Notes: generated from the letters alone by a model not told the origin. Shown: positions 41,901 through 52,494, counted from the first letter of the stretch. The stretch: DNA of 64,000 nucleotides from Kitasatospora sp. NBC_00315 (GCF_041435095.1 NZ_CP108025.1:1736001-1800000), one strand, 5' to 3'. Program-made: numbers and translations.

Positions 41901-42269
41901 CTACTCCTCCAGCACCGACAGGATGTTCCCGGCCGGGTCCTTGAACCAGGCGATCGGCGGCCCCCAGCCACGGTGGACGCCGTGCTCGTCGGCCTCCATA
42001 CCCGGGTAGCGCTCGAAGGTCACGCCCAGCTCGGCGAGCGCGAGGACGGCGGCGTCGATGTCCGCCACGGGGAAGTTGAGGACGGTGAAGGTCGCCGGGG
42101 TGTGGTCCGCCTTCGGGTAGACGATCACCCGGCCGCCCCCCGCGAGGTGCAGCTCCAGCATTCCGTTGCGCTCCGAGACCTCCAGGCCCAGCGGACCGCC
42201 GTAGAACTCCCTGGCCTTCTTCACATCGTCCACGGCGAAACCGCTGAACGCCTTGGCGCTGCCGAACAT
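41901..42269 (-). CDS. VOC-family (glyoxalase/dioxygenase-fold) protein
   Basis: 122 aa with the paired beta-alpha-beta-beta-beta layout: [24 protein letters not shown], then [25 protein letters not shown] and the end [21 protein letters not shown] precedes the ATG at 42269. Substrate unknown; members include glyoxalases, fosfomycin-resistance proteins and extradiol dioxygenases. Upstream neighbour is the divergent PadR gene. Confidence 0.88.
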   Translation of the reverse strand: MFGSAKAFSGFAVDDVKKAREFYGGPLGLEVSERNGMLELHLAGGGRVIVYPKADHTPATFTVLNFPVADIDAAVLALAELGVTFERYPGMEADEHGVHRGWGPPIAWFKDPAGNILSVLEE

Positions 42270-42491
42270 GACCGGCTCCTTCCCGCTCGGCGTACCACCG
42301 TCTCCAGTGTCCCCCCGGTCCGGGGGCGCGCGAGCGCTGGAGCGTCCGGCCGCACGCGGCGCCGCGTGTCGTCGGGCGCGGGCGTCAGCGCGTCCGGTCG
42401 CGCGGGCGGCCCCCGCCGCAGCGGCCCGCCGTCCGGGGCCCGGAGCGCTGCGGCGGGTGAGCTGCGTCTCAACCGGGCGGGGCGGCATTGC

Positions 42492-42511
42492 CTATGCAAC
42501 TCGTTGCATAG
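42492..42511 (+). promoter_or_regulatory. PadR-type operator
   Basis: CTATGCAAC (42492-42500), TC, GTTGCATAG (42503-42511): perfect 9-bp inverted repeat, 12 bp before the PadR ATG. The ATGCAAC/GTTGCAT core is the kind of dyad PadR regulators bind, so autorepression is likely. Confidence 0.75.
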
Positions 42512-42523
42512 CAGGATGCGGGT

Positions 42524-43066
42524 ATGGCACTGGAGCACGCGATCCTCGTCTCACTGCTGGAGCAGCCCGGCTCCGGATACGAGCTGGCCCGCCGGTTCGA
42601 CCGCTCCATCGGGCGCTTCTGGACCGCCACCCACCAGCAGATCTACCGCGTGCTGCGGCGGATGGAGACGGACGGCTGGATCGCCGCCGAGGAGGTCGCC
42701 CAGGACGGCCGGCCGGACAAGAAGGTCTACTCTGCCGCCGCGCCCGGCCGGGCGGCGCTGGCCGACTGGCTGCGCGAGCCGGTCGAGGCGGAGACCGTCC
42801 GGCACGAGCTGGCCGTGAAGATCCGGGCGGCGGCCTTCGACGAGCCCGCCGCGCTGATCCCCGAGGTCCAGCGGCACCGGGAGGGCCATGCCGCCCTGCT
42901 GGCCCGCTACCTCGCCGGCGAGCAGCGCGACTTCCCCGACGGCGCGGCCCTCGACGCCCGGCAGCAGCTGCAGCACGTGGTGCTGCGCGGCGGCATCGAG
43001 TACGAGCGGATGACCCTCGCCTGGCTGGACGACGTGCTCGCCACCCTGCACCGCCTCGGCAACTGA
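42524..43066 (+). CDS. PadR-family transcriptional regulator
   Basis: 180 aa. The N-terminal winged helix reads HAILVSLLEQPGSGYELARRFDRSIGRFWTATHQQIYRVLRRMETDGWI with the family-typical wing GRPDKKVYS; the C-terminal half is a coiled-coil dimerisation domain (Vir_C type). The operator at 42492-42511 overlaps its promoter. It is followed 19 bp later by an acyl-CoA dehydrogenase, so it probably controls that gene in response to an acyl or phenolic ligand. Confidence 0.9.
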   Translation: MALEHAILVSLLEQPGSGYELARRFDRSIGRFWTATHQQIYRVLRRMETDGWIAAEEVAQDGRPDKKVYSAAAPGRAALADWLREPVEAETVRHELAVKIRAAAFDEPAALIPEVQRHREGHAALLARYLAGEQRDFPDGAALDARQQLQHVVLRGGIEYERMTLAWLDDVLATLHRLGN

Positions 43067-43085
43067 CCACCGGACCCCGACCCTC

Positions 43086-44807
43086 ATGGACGACATCATG
43101 CTGTTCAACCCGCGCACCTACGACCCCGTGCAGTTCGACGAGCCGACCCGCCGCCTGCTGCGCGCCACCGTCGACTGGTTCGAGTCACGCGGCAAGAAGG
43201 CCCTGATCGACAGCTACATCGACCGGGCCTGGTACGGCGACTTCCTCGAGTTCGCCGCCGAGGAGGGCCTGTTCGCGGCCTTCCTGACGCCGGCCACCGA
43301 AGCGGACGGCGACGTCGCCAAGCGCTGGGACACCGCCCGGATCGCCGAGCTGAACGAGATCCTCGGCTTCTACGGACTCGGTTACTGGTACACCTGGCAG
43401 GTGACCATCCTCGGCCTCGGCCCGGTCTGGCAGAGCGAGAACGAGGCCGTCCGGGCCCGCGCGGCCAAGCTGCTGACGGAGGGTCACGTGATGGCCTTCG
43501 GGCTGTCCGAGCGCACCCACGGCGCGGACATCTACTCCACCGACATGATCCTCACCCCGGACGGCGAGGGCGGGTTCACGGCCGAGGGCTCGAAGTACTA
43601 CATCGGCAACGGCAACGTGGCCGGCCTGGTGTCGGTGTTCGGCCGCCGCTCGGACGTCGAGGGCCCCGAGGGGTACGTCTTCTTCGCCGCCGACAGCCGG
43701 CACGAGGCGTACCACCTGGTCAAGAACGTGGTGAACGCGCAGATGTACGTCAGCGAGTTCCGCCTCGACGCCTACCCGGTGCGCGCGCAGGACGTGCTGC
43801 ACACCGGCCGGGCCGCCTTCGACGCGGCGCTGAACACCGTCAACGTGGGCAAGTTCAACCTCTGCACCGCCTCCGTCGGCATCTGCGAGCACGCGATGTA
43901 CGAGGCCGTCACACATGCCCACAACCGCGAGCTGTACGGCCGCAAGGTCACCGACTTCCCGCACGTGCGACGGGAGTTGGCCGACGCGTACGTCCGGCTG
44001 ACGGCGATGAAGCTGTTCAGCGCCCGGGCCGCCGACTACTTCCGCTCCGCCTCGCCCGAGGACCGTCGCTACCTGCTCTTCAACCCGATGACCAAGATGA
44101 AGGTCACCACCGAGGGCGAGAAGGTCATCGACCTGATGTGGGACGTCATCGCGGCCAAGGGCTTCGAGGCGGACACCTACTTCGACAAGGCGGCGAAGGA
44201 CATCCGCGGCCTGCCGAAGCTGGAGGGCACCGTCCACGTCAACCTGGCCCTGATCCTCAAGTTCATGGGCAACTACCTGTTCAACCCGGCCGAGTACCCG
44301 CCGGTGCCGGCCCGACTGGACGGCGCCGACGACGCCTTCCTGTTCCGGCAGGGCCCGGCCCGGGGCCTCGGGGCGATCCGCTTCCACGACTGGCGCACGG
44401 CCTACGACGCGCACGCCCACGTGCCGAACGTGGCCCGGTTCCGCGAGCAGGCCGACGGGCTCTGCGCACTGCTCGCGGCCCACGCCCCGGACGAGGCGCA
44501 GCAGCAGGACCTGGACTTCCTGCTCTCGCTCGGCCAGCTCTTCGCCCTCGTGGTCTACGGCCACCTGGTACTGGAGCAGGCCGAGTCGACCGGCCTGGAC
44601 GGCGACGTGCTGGACGAGATCTTCGACGTGCTGGTGCGGGACTTCTCCACCCACGCCACCGAGATGCACGGCAAGTCCGGGGCCACCGAGGCCCAGGCCG
44701 CCTGGGCGCTGGCACACGTGCGGCGCCCGGTGGCGGACGCCGGGCGCGCGGCCAGGGTCTGGGCCCAGGTCGAGGCGCTGTCCGGAGCGTACGAGATGCG
44801 GGACTGA
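43086..44807 (+). CDS. Acyl-CoA dehydrogenase family protein (long form)
   Basis: 573 aa, longer than the usual 380. Acyl-CoA dehydrogenase fold: AFGLSERTHGADIYST, FTAEGSKYYIGNGNVAGLVSVFGRR, and the helical C domain NRELYGRKVTDFPHVRRELAD. The extra 150-residue C-terminal helical region resembles long actinobacterial forms. The classical catalytic Glu position cannot be assigned with confidence. Co-transcribed with the PadR gene; a strong terminator follows. Substrate unknown. Confidence 0.82.
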   Translation: MDDIMLFNPRTYDPVQFDEPTRRLLRATVDWFESRGKKALIDSYIDRAWYGDFLEFAAEEGLFAAFLTPATEADGDVAKRWDTARIAELNEILGFYGLGYWYTWQVTILGLGPVWQSENEAVRARAAKLLTEGHVMAFGLSERTHGADIYSTDMILTPDGEGGFTAEGSKYYIGNGNVAGLVSVFGRRSDVEGPEGYVFFAADSRHEAYHLVKNVVNAQMYVSEFRLDAYPVRAQDVLHTGRAAFDAALNTVNVGKFNLCTASVGICEHAMYEAVTHAHNRELYGRKVTDFPHVRRELADAYVRLTAMKLFSARAADYFRSASPEDRRYLLFNPMTKMKVTTEGEKVIDLMWDVIAAKGFEADTYFDKAAKDIRGLPKLEGTVHVNLALILKFMGNYLFNPAEYPPVPARLDGADDAFLFRQGPARGLGAIRFHDWRTAYDAHAHVPNVARFREQADGLCALLAAHAPDEAQQQDLDFLLSLGQLFALVVYGHLVLEQAESTGLDGDVLDEIFDVLVRDFSTHATEMHGKSGATEAQAAWALAHVRRPVADAGRAARVWAQVEALSGAYEMRD

Positions 44808-44820
44808 AACCCCCGGACAG

Positions 44821-44866
44821 GGCCGGGCGGGGGCGCCGCACTGCTCGGCGGCGCCCCCGCCCGGCC
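44821..44866 (+). terminator. Terminator after the acyl-CoA dehydrogenase
   Basis: GGCCGGGCGGGGGCGCCGC (44821-44839) pairs with its exact complement at 44848-44866, 8-nt loop: perfect 19-bp stem. Confidence 0.85.
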
Positions 44867-45046
44867 GGTCCGCCGGGACACGGCGACGGCGCGCCGTCCT
44901 GGCCCGCGCGGTCGGCCCGCGAACCATTGGCGCGTCCATGATAGTTGAGTGACGCAAGGATGTCGCCGGGGCGACGCCGTCGCGCCCCGCGCCGGCGTCA
45001 CAGCGGCCGCCGCCCGGACGTACGGTGGACCGTGGAGGCACTCGTC

Positions 45047-46363
45047 ATGCACGTCACGGGTACGTACTTCACCGACCGGAGCGACGCCGGCCGGCAGCTC
45101 GCCGCCCTGCTGGAGCACCTGCGCGGGGCCGCCCCCGTGGTGGTCGCCCTGCCGCGCGGCGGAGTGCCGGTGGCGGCCGAGGTCGCCCACGCGCTGGACG
45201 CCCCGCTGGACATCTGCGTGATCCGCAAGCTGGGCGTGCCCGCCCAGCCGGAGCTGGGCATGGGCGCGATCGGCGAGGACGGCGCGCGGGTGGTCAACGA
45301 CCAGGTGCTCCGGATGGCGGGCGTCACAGCGGCCCAGCTCGCCGAGGTCGAGCGGCTGGAGCGGGCCGAACTGGCACGGCGGGCCGAACGCTACCGGGGC
45401 GGGGTGCACCCCCTCGACCTGTGGGGGCGCACGGTCGTCGTGGTCGACGACGGCATCGCCACCGGCTCCACCGCCAGGGCCGCCTGCGGGATCGTCCGGG
45501 CCCGCGGAGCCGCCCGGGTGGTGCTCGCGGTACCGGTGGCGCCGAACGACTGGACGGTCCGGCTGCGGGGCGTCGCCGACGAGCTGGTCTGCGTCGCCAC
45601 GCCCGCGCCGTTCTTCGCCATCGGCGAGTTCTACGACGACTTCACGCAGACCGAGGACGCGCAGGTGCTGCGCTGCCTGGAGCGGGCCGGGCGCCGGGGA
45701 CACGTCGACCGGGAGGTCACGGTGCTGGCCGACGGCCGGCGGCTCGGCGGGCGGCTGACCGTGCCGGCCGGCGCCACCGGCGTCGTGGTCTTCGCGCACG
45801 GCAGTGGCAGCAGCCGGCACAGTCCGCGCAACCGCTTCGTCGCCGAGTACCTCAACCGGGCGGGGCTGGCCACCCTGCTGTTCGACCTGCTGACCGAGGA
45901 GGAGGAACCCGACCGGCAGAAGGTCTTCGACGTGGGACTGCTCGGCGGCCGGCTCGCCCAGGTCGCCGACCGGCTGGCCTACGAGCGGTGGGCCGGGGGC
46001 CTGCCGTTGGGCTACTTCGGCGCCAGCACCGGCGCGGCCGCCGCGCTCTGGGCGGCGGCGCAGAGCGGGTCGCAGGCCGCGGCCGTGGTCTCCCGGGGCG
46101 GCCGGCCGGATCTCGCCGGGGACTGGCTGGGCCGGGTGAACGCGCCGACCCTGCTGATCGTCGGCGGCCGTGATCCGGAGGTGGCCGAGCTCAACCGGCG
46201 CGCCGGGGAGCGGCTGCGGTGCGAGAGTGAGCTGGTGGTCGTGGAGCACGCGACCCACCTGTTCGAGGAGCCCGGGACGCTGGAGAGCGCCGCGCACCAC
46301 GCCCGGGACTGGTTCCTGCGCCATCTGGCCGACCGGCACCACCCCGGCCCGCCCTGGCCGTGA
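45047..46363 (+). CDS. Phosphoribosyltransferase-alpha/beta hydrolase fusion
   Basis: 438 aa. Residues 1-215 are a type I phosphoribosyltransferase: VVALPRGGVPVAAEVA, KLGVPAQPELGMGAI, and the PRPP loop VVVVDDGIATGSTARAA. Residues about 225-430 are a dienelactone-hydrolase-type alpha/beta hydrolase: VVFAHGSGSSRHSPRNR (oxyanion region), GYFGASTGAAAALW (nucleophile Ser), LLIVGGRDPEV and EHATHLFEEPG (acid and His). GGAGG 8 nt before the ATG at 45047 decides the start. Such fusions occur in actinobacteria and some proteobacteria; the joint substrate is not known. Confidence 0.85.
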   Translation: MHVTGTYFTDRSDAGRQLAALLEHLRGAAPVVVALPRGGVPVAAEVAHALDAPLDICVIRKLGVPAQPELGMGAIGEDGARVVNDQVLRMAGVTAAQLAEVERLERAELARRAERYRGGVHPLDLWGRTVVVVDDGIATGSTARAACGIVRARGAARVVLAVPVAPNDWTVRLRGVADELVCVATPAPFFAIGEFYDDFTQTEDAQVLRCLERAGRRGHVDREVTVLADGRRLGGRLTVPAGATGVVVFAHGSGSSRHSPRNRFVAEYLNRAGLATLLFDLLTEEEEPDRQKVFDVGLLGGRLAQVADRLAYERWAGGLPLGYFGASTGAAAALWAAAQSGSQAAAVVSRGGRPDLAGDWLGRVNAPTLLIVGGRDPEVAELNRRAGERLRCESELVVVEHATHLFEEPGTLESAAHHARDWFLRHLADRHHPGPPWP

Positions 46364-46370
46364 GCCCGCC

Positions 46371-46415
46371 GCCCCGGCACGGCGGCCGCCGCGGCCCCGG
46401 CCGCCGTGCCGGGGC
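46371..46415 (+). terminator. Terminator after the phosphoribosyltransferase-hydrolase gene
   Basis: GCCCCGGCACGGCGGCCG (46371-46388) pairs perfectly with CGGCCGCCGTGCCGGGGC (46398-46415): 18-bp stem, 9-nt loop. Confidence 0.85.
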
Positions 46416-46502
46416 GCCACCCGCGCCCCGACACGGGCCGGCGGCCCGCCGCCGTACCCGGGCCGCGGACAGCGCAATGTGCTCAGCGGCCCGCGCGATT
46501 TC

Positions 46503-47847
<1,345 letters not shown>

Positions 47848-47929
47848 CCGGAGCACCGGCTGGCCGGGAGCCCCGTCGCACCCGGCCGGCCACCTGACCG
47901 GCCTCGATCGGCTCAAGGGAGAGCGGACC

Positions 47930-49129
47930 ATGGCGCACTACCGGCAGCTGGGCAGCATTCCGCCCAAGCGGCACACCCAGCACCGCACGCCCGAGGGCGG
48001 GCTGTACTACGAGGAGCTGATGGGCGAGGAGGGCTTCTCCTCCGACTCCTCGCTGCTCTACCACCGGGGCATCCCCTCCGCCATCGTGGACGCCGTGCCG
48101 TGGGAGCTGCCGGACCAGGCCACCGTGGCGAACCACCCGCTGCTCCCCCGGCACCTCAAGCTGCACGAGCTGTTCGCCGGCCAGGAGTGGAAGGCCACCG
48201 ACGCCGTCACCGGGCGGCGCCTGGTGCTCGGCAACGGCGACGTCCGGATCAGCTACGTCGCAGCCGGGGCCGCCAGCGAGCTGTACCGCAACGGGCTCGG
48301 CGACGAGTGCGTGTACGTCGAGGCGGGCGCGGGCACGGTGGAGACCGTGTTCGGTTCACTGGAGGTCGGCCCGGGCGACTACGTCGTCATCCCCCGGGCC
48401 ACCACCCACCGCTGGGTCCCGGCCGGGGACGAGCCGCTGCGGGCGTACTGCATCGAGGCGAACAGCCACATCACCCCGGTCAAGCGCTACCTCTCCGAGT
48501 ACGGGCAGCTGCTGGAGCACGCGCCCTACTGCGAGCGCGACCTGCGCGGCCCGGCCGGTCCGCTGCTGGCCGAGGGCGCCGACGTGGACGTGCTGGTCAA
48601 GCACCGCGGTCCGAACGGGGTCTCGGGCACCCGCTACACCGTGCCGCAGCACCCGTTCGACGTGGTCGGCTGGGACGGCTGCCTGTACCCGTACGTGTTC
48701 AACATCCGGGACTTCGAGCCGATCACCGGCCGGATCCACCAGCCGCCGCCCGCCCACCAGGTGTTCGAGGGCAACGGGTTCGTGATCTGCAACTTCGTGC
48801 CGCGCAAGGTGGACTACCACCCGCTGTCCATCCCGGTGCCGTACTACCACTCCAACGTGGACAGCGACGAGGTGATGTTCTACTGCGGCGGGGACTACGC
48901 CGCCCGCAAGGGCTCCGGCATCGCCCAGGGCTCGGTCTCGCTGCACCCGGGCGGCCACACCCACGGCCCGCAGCCCGGTGCGTACGAGCGCAGCATCGGC
49001 GCCGAGTTCTTCGACGAACTCGCCGTGATGGTGGACACCTTCCGGCCGCTGGAGCTCGGCGAGGCCGGCCGGGCCGCCGAGGATCCGGGCTACGCCTGGA
49101 CCTGGTCGGGGCGGGGGCCGGGCCGGTGA
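47930..49129 (+). CDS. hmgA: Homogentisate 1,2-dioxygenase
   Basis: 399 aa cupin-fold ring-cleaving dioxygenase. Metal-binding and active-site segments YYHSNVDSDEVMFYCGG and LHPGGHTHGPQPGAYE are intact, as is FGSLEVGPGDYVVIPRATTH. It opens homogentisate to maleylacetoacetate using Fe(II) and O2. AAGGGAG lies 8 nt before the ATG at 47930; the upstream in-frame extension overlaps hpd. Its stop overlaps the next gene start as GTGA. Confidence 0.95.
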   Translation: MAHYRQLGSIPPKRHTQHRTPEGGLYYEELMGEEGFSSDSSLLYHRGIPSAIVDAVPWELPDQATVANHPLLPRHLKLHELFAGQEWKATDAVTGRRLVLGNGDVRISYVAAGAASELYRNGLGDECVYVEAGAGTVETVFGSLEVGPGDYVVIPRATTHRWVPAGDEPLRAYCIEANSHITPVKRYLSEYGQLLEHAPYCERDLRGPAGPLLAEGADVDVLVKHRGPNGVSGTRYTVPQHPFDVVGWDGCLYPYVFNIRDFEPITGRIHQPPPAHQVFEGNGFVICNFVPRKVDYHPLSIPVPYYHSNVDSDEVMFYCGGDYAARKGSGIAQGSVSLHPGGHTHGPQPGAYERSIGAEFFDELAVMVDTFRPLELGEAGRAAEDPGYAWTWSGRGPGR

Positions 49130-49971
49130 GCGTGCCACCGCTGCTGCGGCTGCTGTTCGACGACGCGGCCGTGTTCCCGCCCGGGAACCTGCCGCTCGCC
49201 GAGGCCGTGCCCGCGCACCGCGCCCACCGGGTTGCCCGGTACGCCGACGCGGTCGGCCCGTTCCTCTGCGGGGCCGGCCGGCTGGCGGAGCTCGCCGCTG
49301 CGGCCGGCCCGGCGGACGGCCCGGCGCTGCGGGTCGGGCTGGTGCTGCCGGGGGGCAGCGCGAGCCTGGCCGAGGCCCTGGCGGCCGCCGCGCCCTTCGA
49401 GATCGCCGCCGTGGAACTGGTCTCGGCCGACCTCCCGAAGACCGTCGCCGTACTCGACGAGCGGTTGCCGGCCGGTACCACCGCCTACGTCGAACTCCCG
49501 CGCGACAGCCGGGTCGAGGACGCGCTCGACGTACTCGCGGGCACACCGTACCGGGCGAAGTTCCGTACCGGCGGGCTCACCGCCGAGGCCTTCCCCGGCG
49601 TGTACGAGCTGGCCGGGTCGCTGATGGCCTGCGCGGAGCGGGCCGTACCGTACAAGTGCACGGCCGGGCTGCACAACGCCGTCCGGCACACCGACCCGGT
49701 CACCGGCTTCGAGCACCACGGCTTCCTGAACGTCCTGCTGGCCGCGCTCGCCGCGCGGGCCGGCGACCGCACGGGAACGGCGGACGCCCTGCGGGAGCGC
49801 TCGGGCGAGGTCCTGGCGGGCGCGGCCCGCGCGCTGAGCGATGATCAGGTCACCCTGATCAGGGAATCGTTCACCTCGTTCGGCACCTGCAGCATCGCCG
49901 AGCCGCTGGCCGACCTCGCCGACCTCGGCCTACCGGCCACCACCTTGACCCCGCACCTGGAGGACCGTTGA
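49126..49971 (+). CDS. Unassigned gene between hmgA and fahA
   Basis: 281 aa, GTG start in a GTGA overlap with hmgA; its stop overlaps the fahA start as TTGA, so it is locked into the pathway by translation. The sequence reads like a beta/alpha barrel: LRLLFDDAAVFPPGNLPL, GLVLPGGSASLAEALAAAAP, AYVELPRD, AKFRTGGLTAEAFP, then AVPYKCTAGLHNAVRH and GFLNVLLAALAA. Conserved-looking Lys, Cys and His (KCTAGLHNAVRH) are active-site candidates. I do not recognise a named family. A role at the maleylacetoacetate step, for which no isomerase is visible, is conceivable but unproven. Confidence 0.85.
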   Translation: MSVPPLLRLLFDDAAVFPPGNLPLAEAVPAHRAHRVARYADAVGPFLCGAGRLAELAAAAGPADGPALRVGLVLPGGSASLAEALAAAAPFEIAAVELVSADLPKTVAVLDERLPAGTTAYVELPRDSRVEDALDVLAGTPYRAKFRTGGLTAEAFPGVYELAGSLMACAERAVPYKCTAGLHNAVRHTDPVTGFEHHGFLNVLLAALAARAGDRTGTADALRERSGEVLAGAARALSDDQVTLIRESFTSFGTCSIAEPLADLADLGLPATTLTPHLEDR

Positions 49972-51185
49972 CCGCCGCCACCTGGATCGCCGCCGCGAAG
50001 GGCTCGCCGTTCGGCGTGCACAACCTCCCGTACGGCGTCTTCAGCACCGCGGACCGGCCGGGCCGGCGCCGGATCGGCGTACGGATCGGCGACTTCGTCC
50101 TGGACGCGGGCGCCGCCGCGCGCGCCACCGGGGCGCCCTCGGTGCTGCTCGACGCCGACACGCTCAACCCGCTGCTGGCCGCCGGGCGCCCGCTCTGGGC
50201 CGAGGTACGGGCCGCCCTCACCCACTGGCTGACCGAGGAGTCGTACCGGGGTGCCCTCACCCCGCTGCTGACCCCGCTGGCCGAGGCCGAGCTGCACCTG
50301 CCCTTCGAGGTGGCCGACTACGTCGACTTCTACTCCTCCGAGCACCACGCCACCAACCTCGGCCGGATCTTCCGCCCCGGCGCGGAGCCGCTCACACCCA
50401 ACTGGAAGCACCTGCCCATCGGCTACCACGGCCGCTCCGGCACCGTCGTGGTCTCCGGCACCCCGGTCACCCGGCCGCACGGCCAACGCAAGGCGCCCTC
50501 GGACGCGGTGCCCGACTTCGGCCCGACCCGGCGCCTGGACATCGAGGCGGAGGTCGGCTTCGTCGTCGGCACCCCGTCCGAGCCGGGCAGCAGGGTGCCG
50601 ATGGCGGGCTTCAGCGAGCACGTGTTCGGGGTCTGCCTGGTCAACGACTGGTCCGCGCGCGACATCCAGGCCTGGGAGTACGTGCCGCTCGGCCCCTTCC
50701 TCGGCAAGTCCTTCGCCACCTCGCTCTCGCCGTGGATCGTCCCGCTGGAGGCCCTGGAGCACGCCCGGGTCGCCCCGCCGGCCCGGGACGTGGAACCGCT
50801 GCCCTACCTCGACGACCGCGCCGGCGAGCCCTGGGGGCTGGACATCGAGCTGGAGGTCCGGCTGAACGGCCACACCCTCTCGCGTCCGCCCTTCGCCGGC
50901 ATGTACTGGACGGCCGCCCAGCAGCTCGCCCAGATGACCGCCAACGGCGCCTCGCTGCGCACCGGCGACCTCTTCGCCTCCGGCACGGTCAGCGGCCCCG
51001 AACCGCGGACCCGTGGCGCGCTGATCGAGCTCACCTGGAACGGCACCGAGCCGATCGAACTCCCCGACGGCAGCACCCGCTCCTTCCTGGAGGACGGGGA
51101 CGAGGTCACCATCACCGCAACCGCCCCCGGCCCGGCCGGCACCCGGATCGGCTTCGGCGAGGTCAGCGGCCGCATCCGGCCCTGA
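49968..51185 (+). CDS. fahA: Fumarylacetoacetase
   Basis: 405 aa. N-terminal SH3-like domain then the FAH catalytic domain: YVDFYSSEHHATNLGRIFRP (Asp, His), PIGYHGRSGTVVVSG, DIEAEVGFVVG (Glu metal ligands), LVNDWSARDIQAWEYVPLGPF and LGKSFATSLSPWIV. It hydrolyses fumarylacetoacetate to fumarate and acetoacetate. The start is TTG 49968, with GGAGG 4 nt upstream (49959-49963), overlapping the previous stop; the rare start codon may set a lower level or rely on coupling. Confidence 0.94.
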   Translation: MTAATWIAAAKGSPFGVHNLPYGVFSTADRPGRRRIGVRIGDFVLDAGAAARATGAPSVLLDADTLNPLLAAGRPLWAEVRAALTHWLTEESYRGALTPLLTPLAEAELHLPFEVADYVDFYSSEHHATNLGRIFRPGAEPLTPNWKHLPIGYHGRSGTVVVSGTPVTRPHGQRKAPSDAVPDFGPTRRLDIEAEVGFVVGTPSEPGSRVPMAGFSEHVFGVCLVNDWSARDIQAWEYVPLGPFLGKSFATSLSPWIVPLEALEHARVAPPARDVEPLPYLDDRAGEPWGLDIELEVRLNGHTLSRPPFAGMYWTAAQQLAQMTANGASLRTGDLFASGTVSGPEPRTRGALIELTWNGTEPIELPDGSTRSFLEDGDEVTITATAPGPAGTRIGFGEVSGRIRP

Positions 51186-51255
51186 GCACCGCGCGCCGCC
51201 CCGGGTACGGTGTCGGAAGGACCAGGCAGGACGGCGAAGAGACGGGAACGGCCCG

Positions 51256-52281
51256 ATGACCCCAGAGGTACAGCTGCGCAGGGACGGCCGGGCGGGACAC
51301 ATCGTGCTGGACCGCCCGCGCGCGCTCAACGCGCTGACCCACGGCATGATCACCGCCGTACGCGAGGCGCTGGACGCCTGGGCGGCCGACGACACCGTGG
51401 CCACCGTCGTGCTCACCGGCGCGGGCGGGCGCGGGCTCTGCGCCGGGGCCGACATCCGGGCGATCCACGACGACGCAAGATCCGGCGGGGCGGGCGCGCG
51501 GGCCTTCTTCCGGGACGAGTACCGGCTGAACGCGCTGATCGCGCGCTACCCCAAGCCGTACGTCGCGGTGATGGACGGCATCACCATGGGCGGCGGGGTC
51601 GGGCTCTCCGCGCACGGCGGCGTGCGGGTCGTCACCGAACGCTCCGCGGTGGCGATGCCGGAGACCAGGATCGGGCTCGTCCCGGACGTCGGCGGCAGCC
51701 TGCTGCTGGCCCGCGCGCCGGGCGAACTCGGCACCCACCTGGGCCTGACGGCCGCCTCGATGGACGCCGGGGACGCGCTGCTCTGCGGGTTCGCCGACCA
51801 CTTCGTGCCGGCCGGACGGCTGGCCGGGTTCACCGGCGCCCTGGCCGTCCTGGACCCGGCCGAGGCGGTCGGCGGGTTCGCGGAGCCCGCGCCGCCGGCG
51901 GCCCTGGCCGCACAGCGCGGATGGATCGACGCCTGCTACGCCGCCGACACCGTCGAGGAGATCCTCGATCGGCTGCTCGACTGCGGCGTCCCGGAGGCCA
52001 AGGAGGCGGCCGAGCAGATCACCGCGAAGTCGCCGACCGCCGTGAAGGTCACCCTGGCGGCGCTGCGCCGGGCCCGGCTGCTCGGCTCCCTGGAGGCCGT
52101 GCTCGGCCAGGAGTACCGCGTCTCCTGCGCGGCGCTGGACTCCCACGACCTGGTGGAGGGCATCCGTGCCCAGGTGGTCGACAAGGACCGCGACCCGCAC
52201 TGGGCCCCGGCGACTCTGGCCGAGGTCACCGAGGCCGACGTCGCCCGCTACTTCGCGCCCCGGGGCGACGACGAGCTCTGA
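51256..52281 (+). CDS. 3-Hydroxyisobutyryl-CoA hydrolase / enoyl-CoA hydratase-like protein
   Basis: 341 aa, the length and layout of crotonase-fold HIBYL-CoA hydrolases of valine catabolism. RPRALNALTHGMITAV, CAGADIRAIHDDAR and GGGVGLSAHGGVRVVTERSAVAMPE, TRIGLVPDVGG (the Glu/Asp-containing catalytic region), and the extended C-terminal helical part LEAVLGQEYRVSCAAL...HDLVEGIRAQVVDKDRDPHW. An enoyl-CoA hydratase follows on the same strand after about 210 bp. Confidence 0.88.
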   Translation: MTPEVQLRRDGRAGHIVLDRPRALNALTHGMITAVREALDAWAADDTVATVVLTGAGGRGLCAGADIRAIHDDARSGGAGARAFFRDEYRLNALIARYPKPYVAVMDGITMGGGVGLSAHGGVRVVTERSAVAMPETRIGLVPDVGGSLLLARAPGELGTHLGLTAASMDAGDALLCGFADHFVPAGRLAGFTGALAVLDPAEAVGGFAEPAPPAALAAQRGWIDACYAADTVEEILDRLLDCGVPEAKEAAEQITAKSPTAVKVTLAALRRARLLGSLEAVLGQEYRVSCAALDSHDLVEGIRAQVVDKDRDPHWAPATLAEVTEADVARYFAPRGDDEL

Positions 52282-52494
52282 CCGCTCCGGACCGCTCCGG
52301 ACCTCCACAGGGCGGGCGGCGGGCGGGCCGTGGCGGCCGGCAGCGGGACCGGGGGCCGTGGCGGCGGACGACGCCACGCCGGGTGACCACCGTCTCGCAT
52401 ACCAAGACTGGCGCGCTGCGGCGCCGGTCGGAGATCGTTGATCGGTCAGGGCGCGCACCTCGTGCCGCAGAGCAGGGAATGGGAGTCAACGGCG

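Noticed and set aside
42301..42481. N-terminal extension of the VOC protein to 42488
   Set aside because: The extension is Arg/Ala/Gly-rich and crosses the PadR operator region; AAGGAG before ATG 42269 gives a clear start.
33001..46363. A sterol-degradation cluster linking the cholesterol oxidase, acyl-CoA dehydrogenases and the P450
   Set aside because: The genes are scattered on both strands and separated by unrelated genes, and no Kst, Hsa or Mce genes occur in the window.
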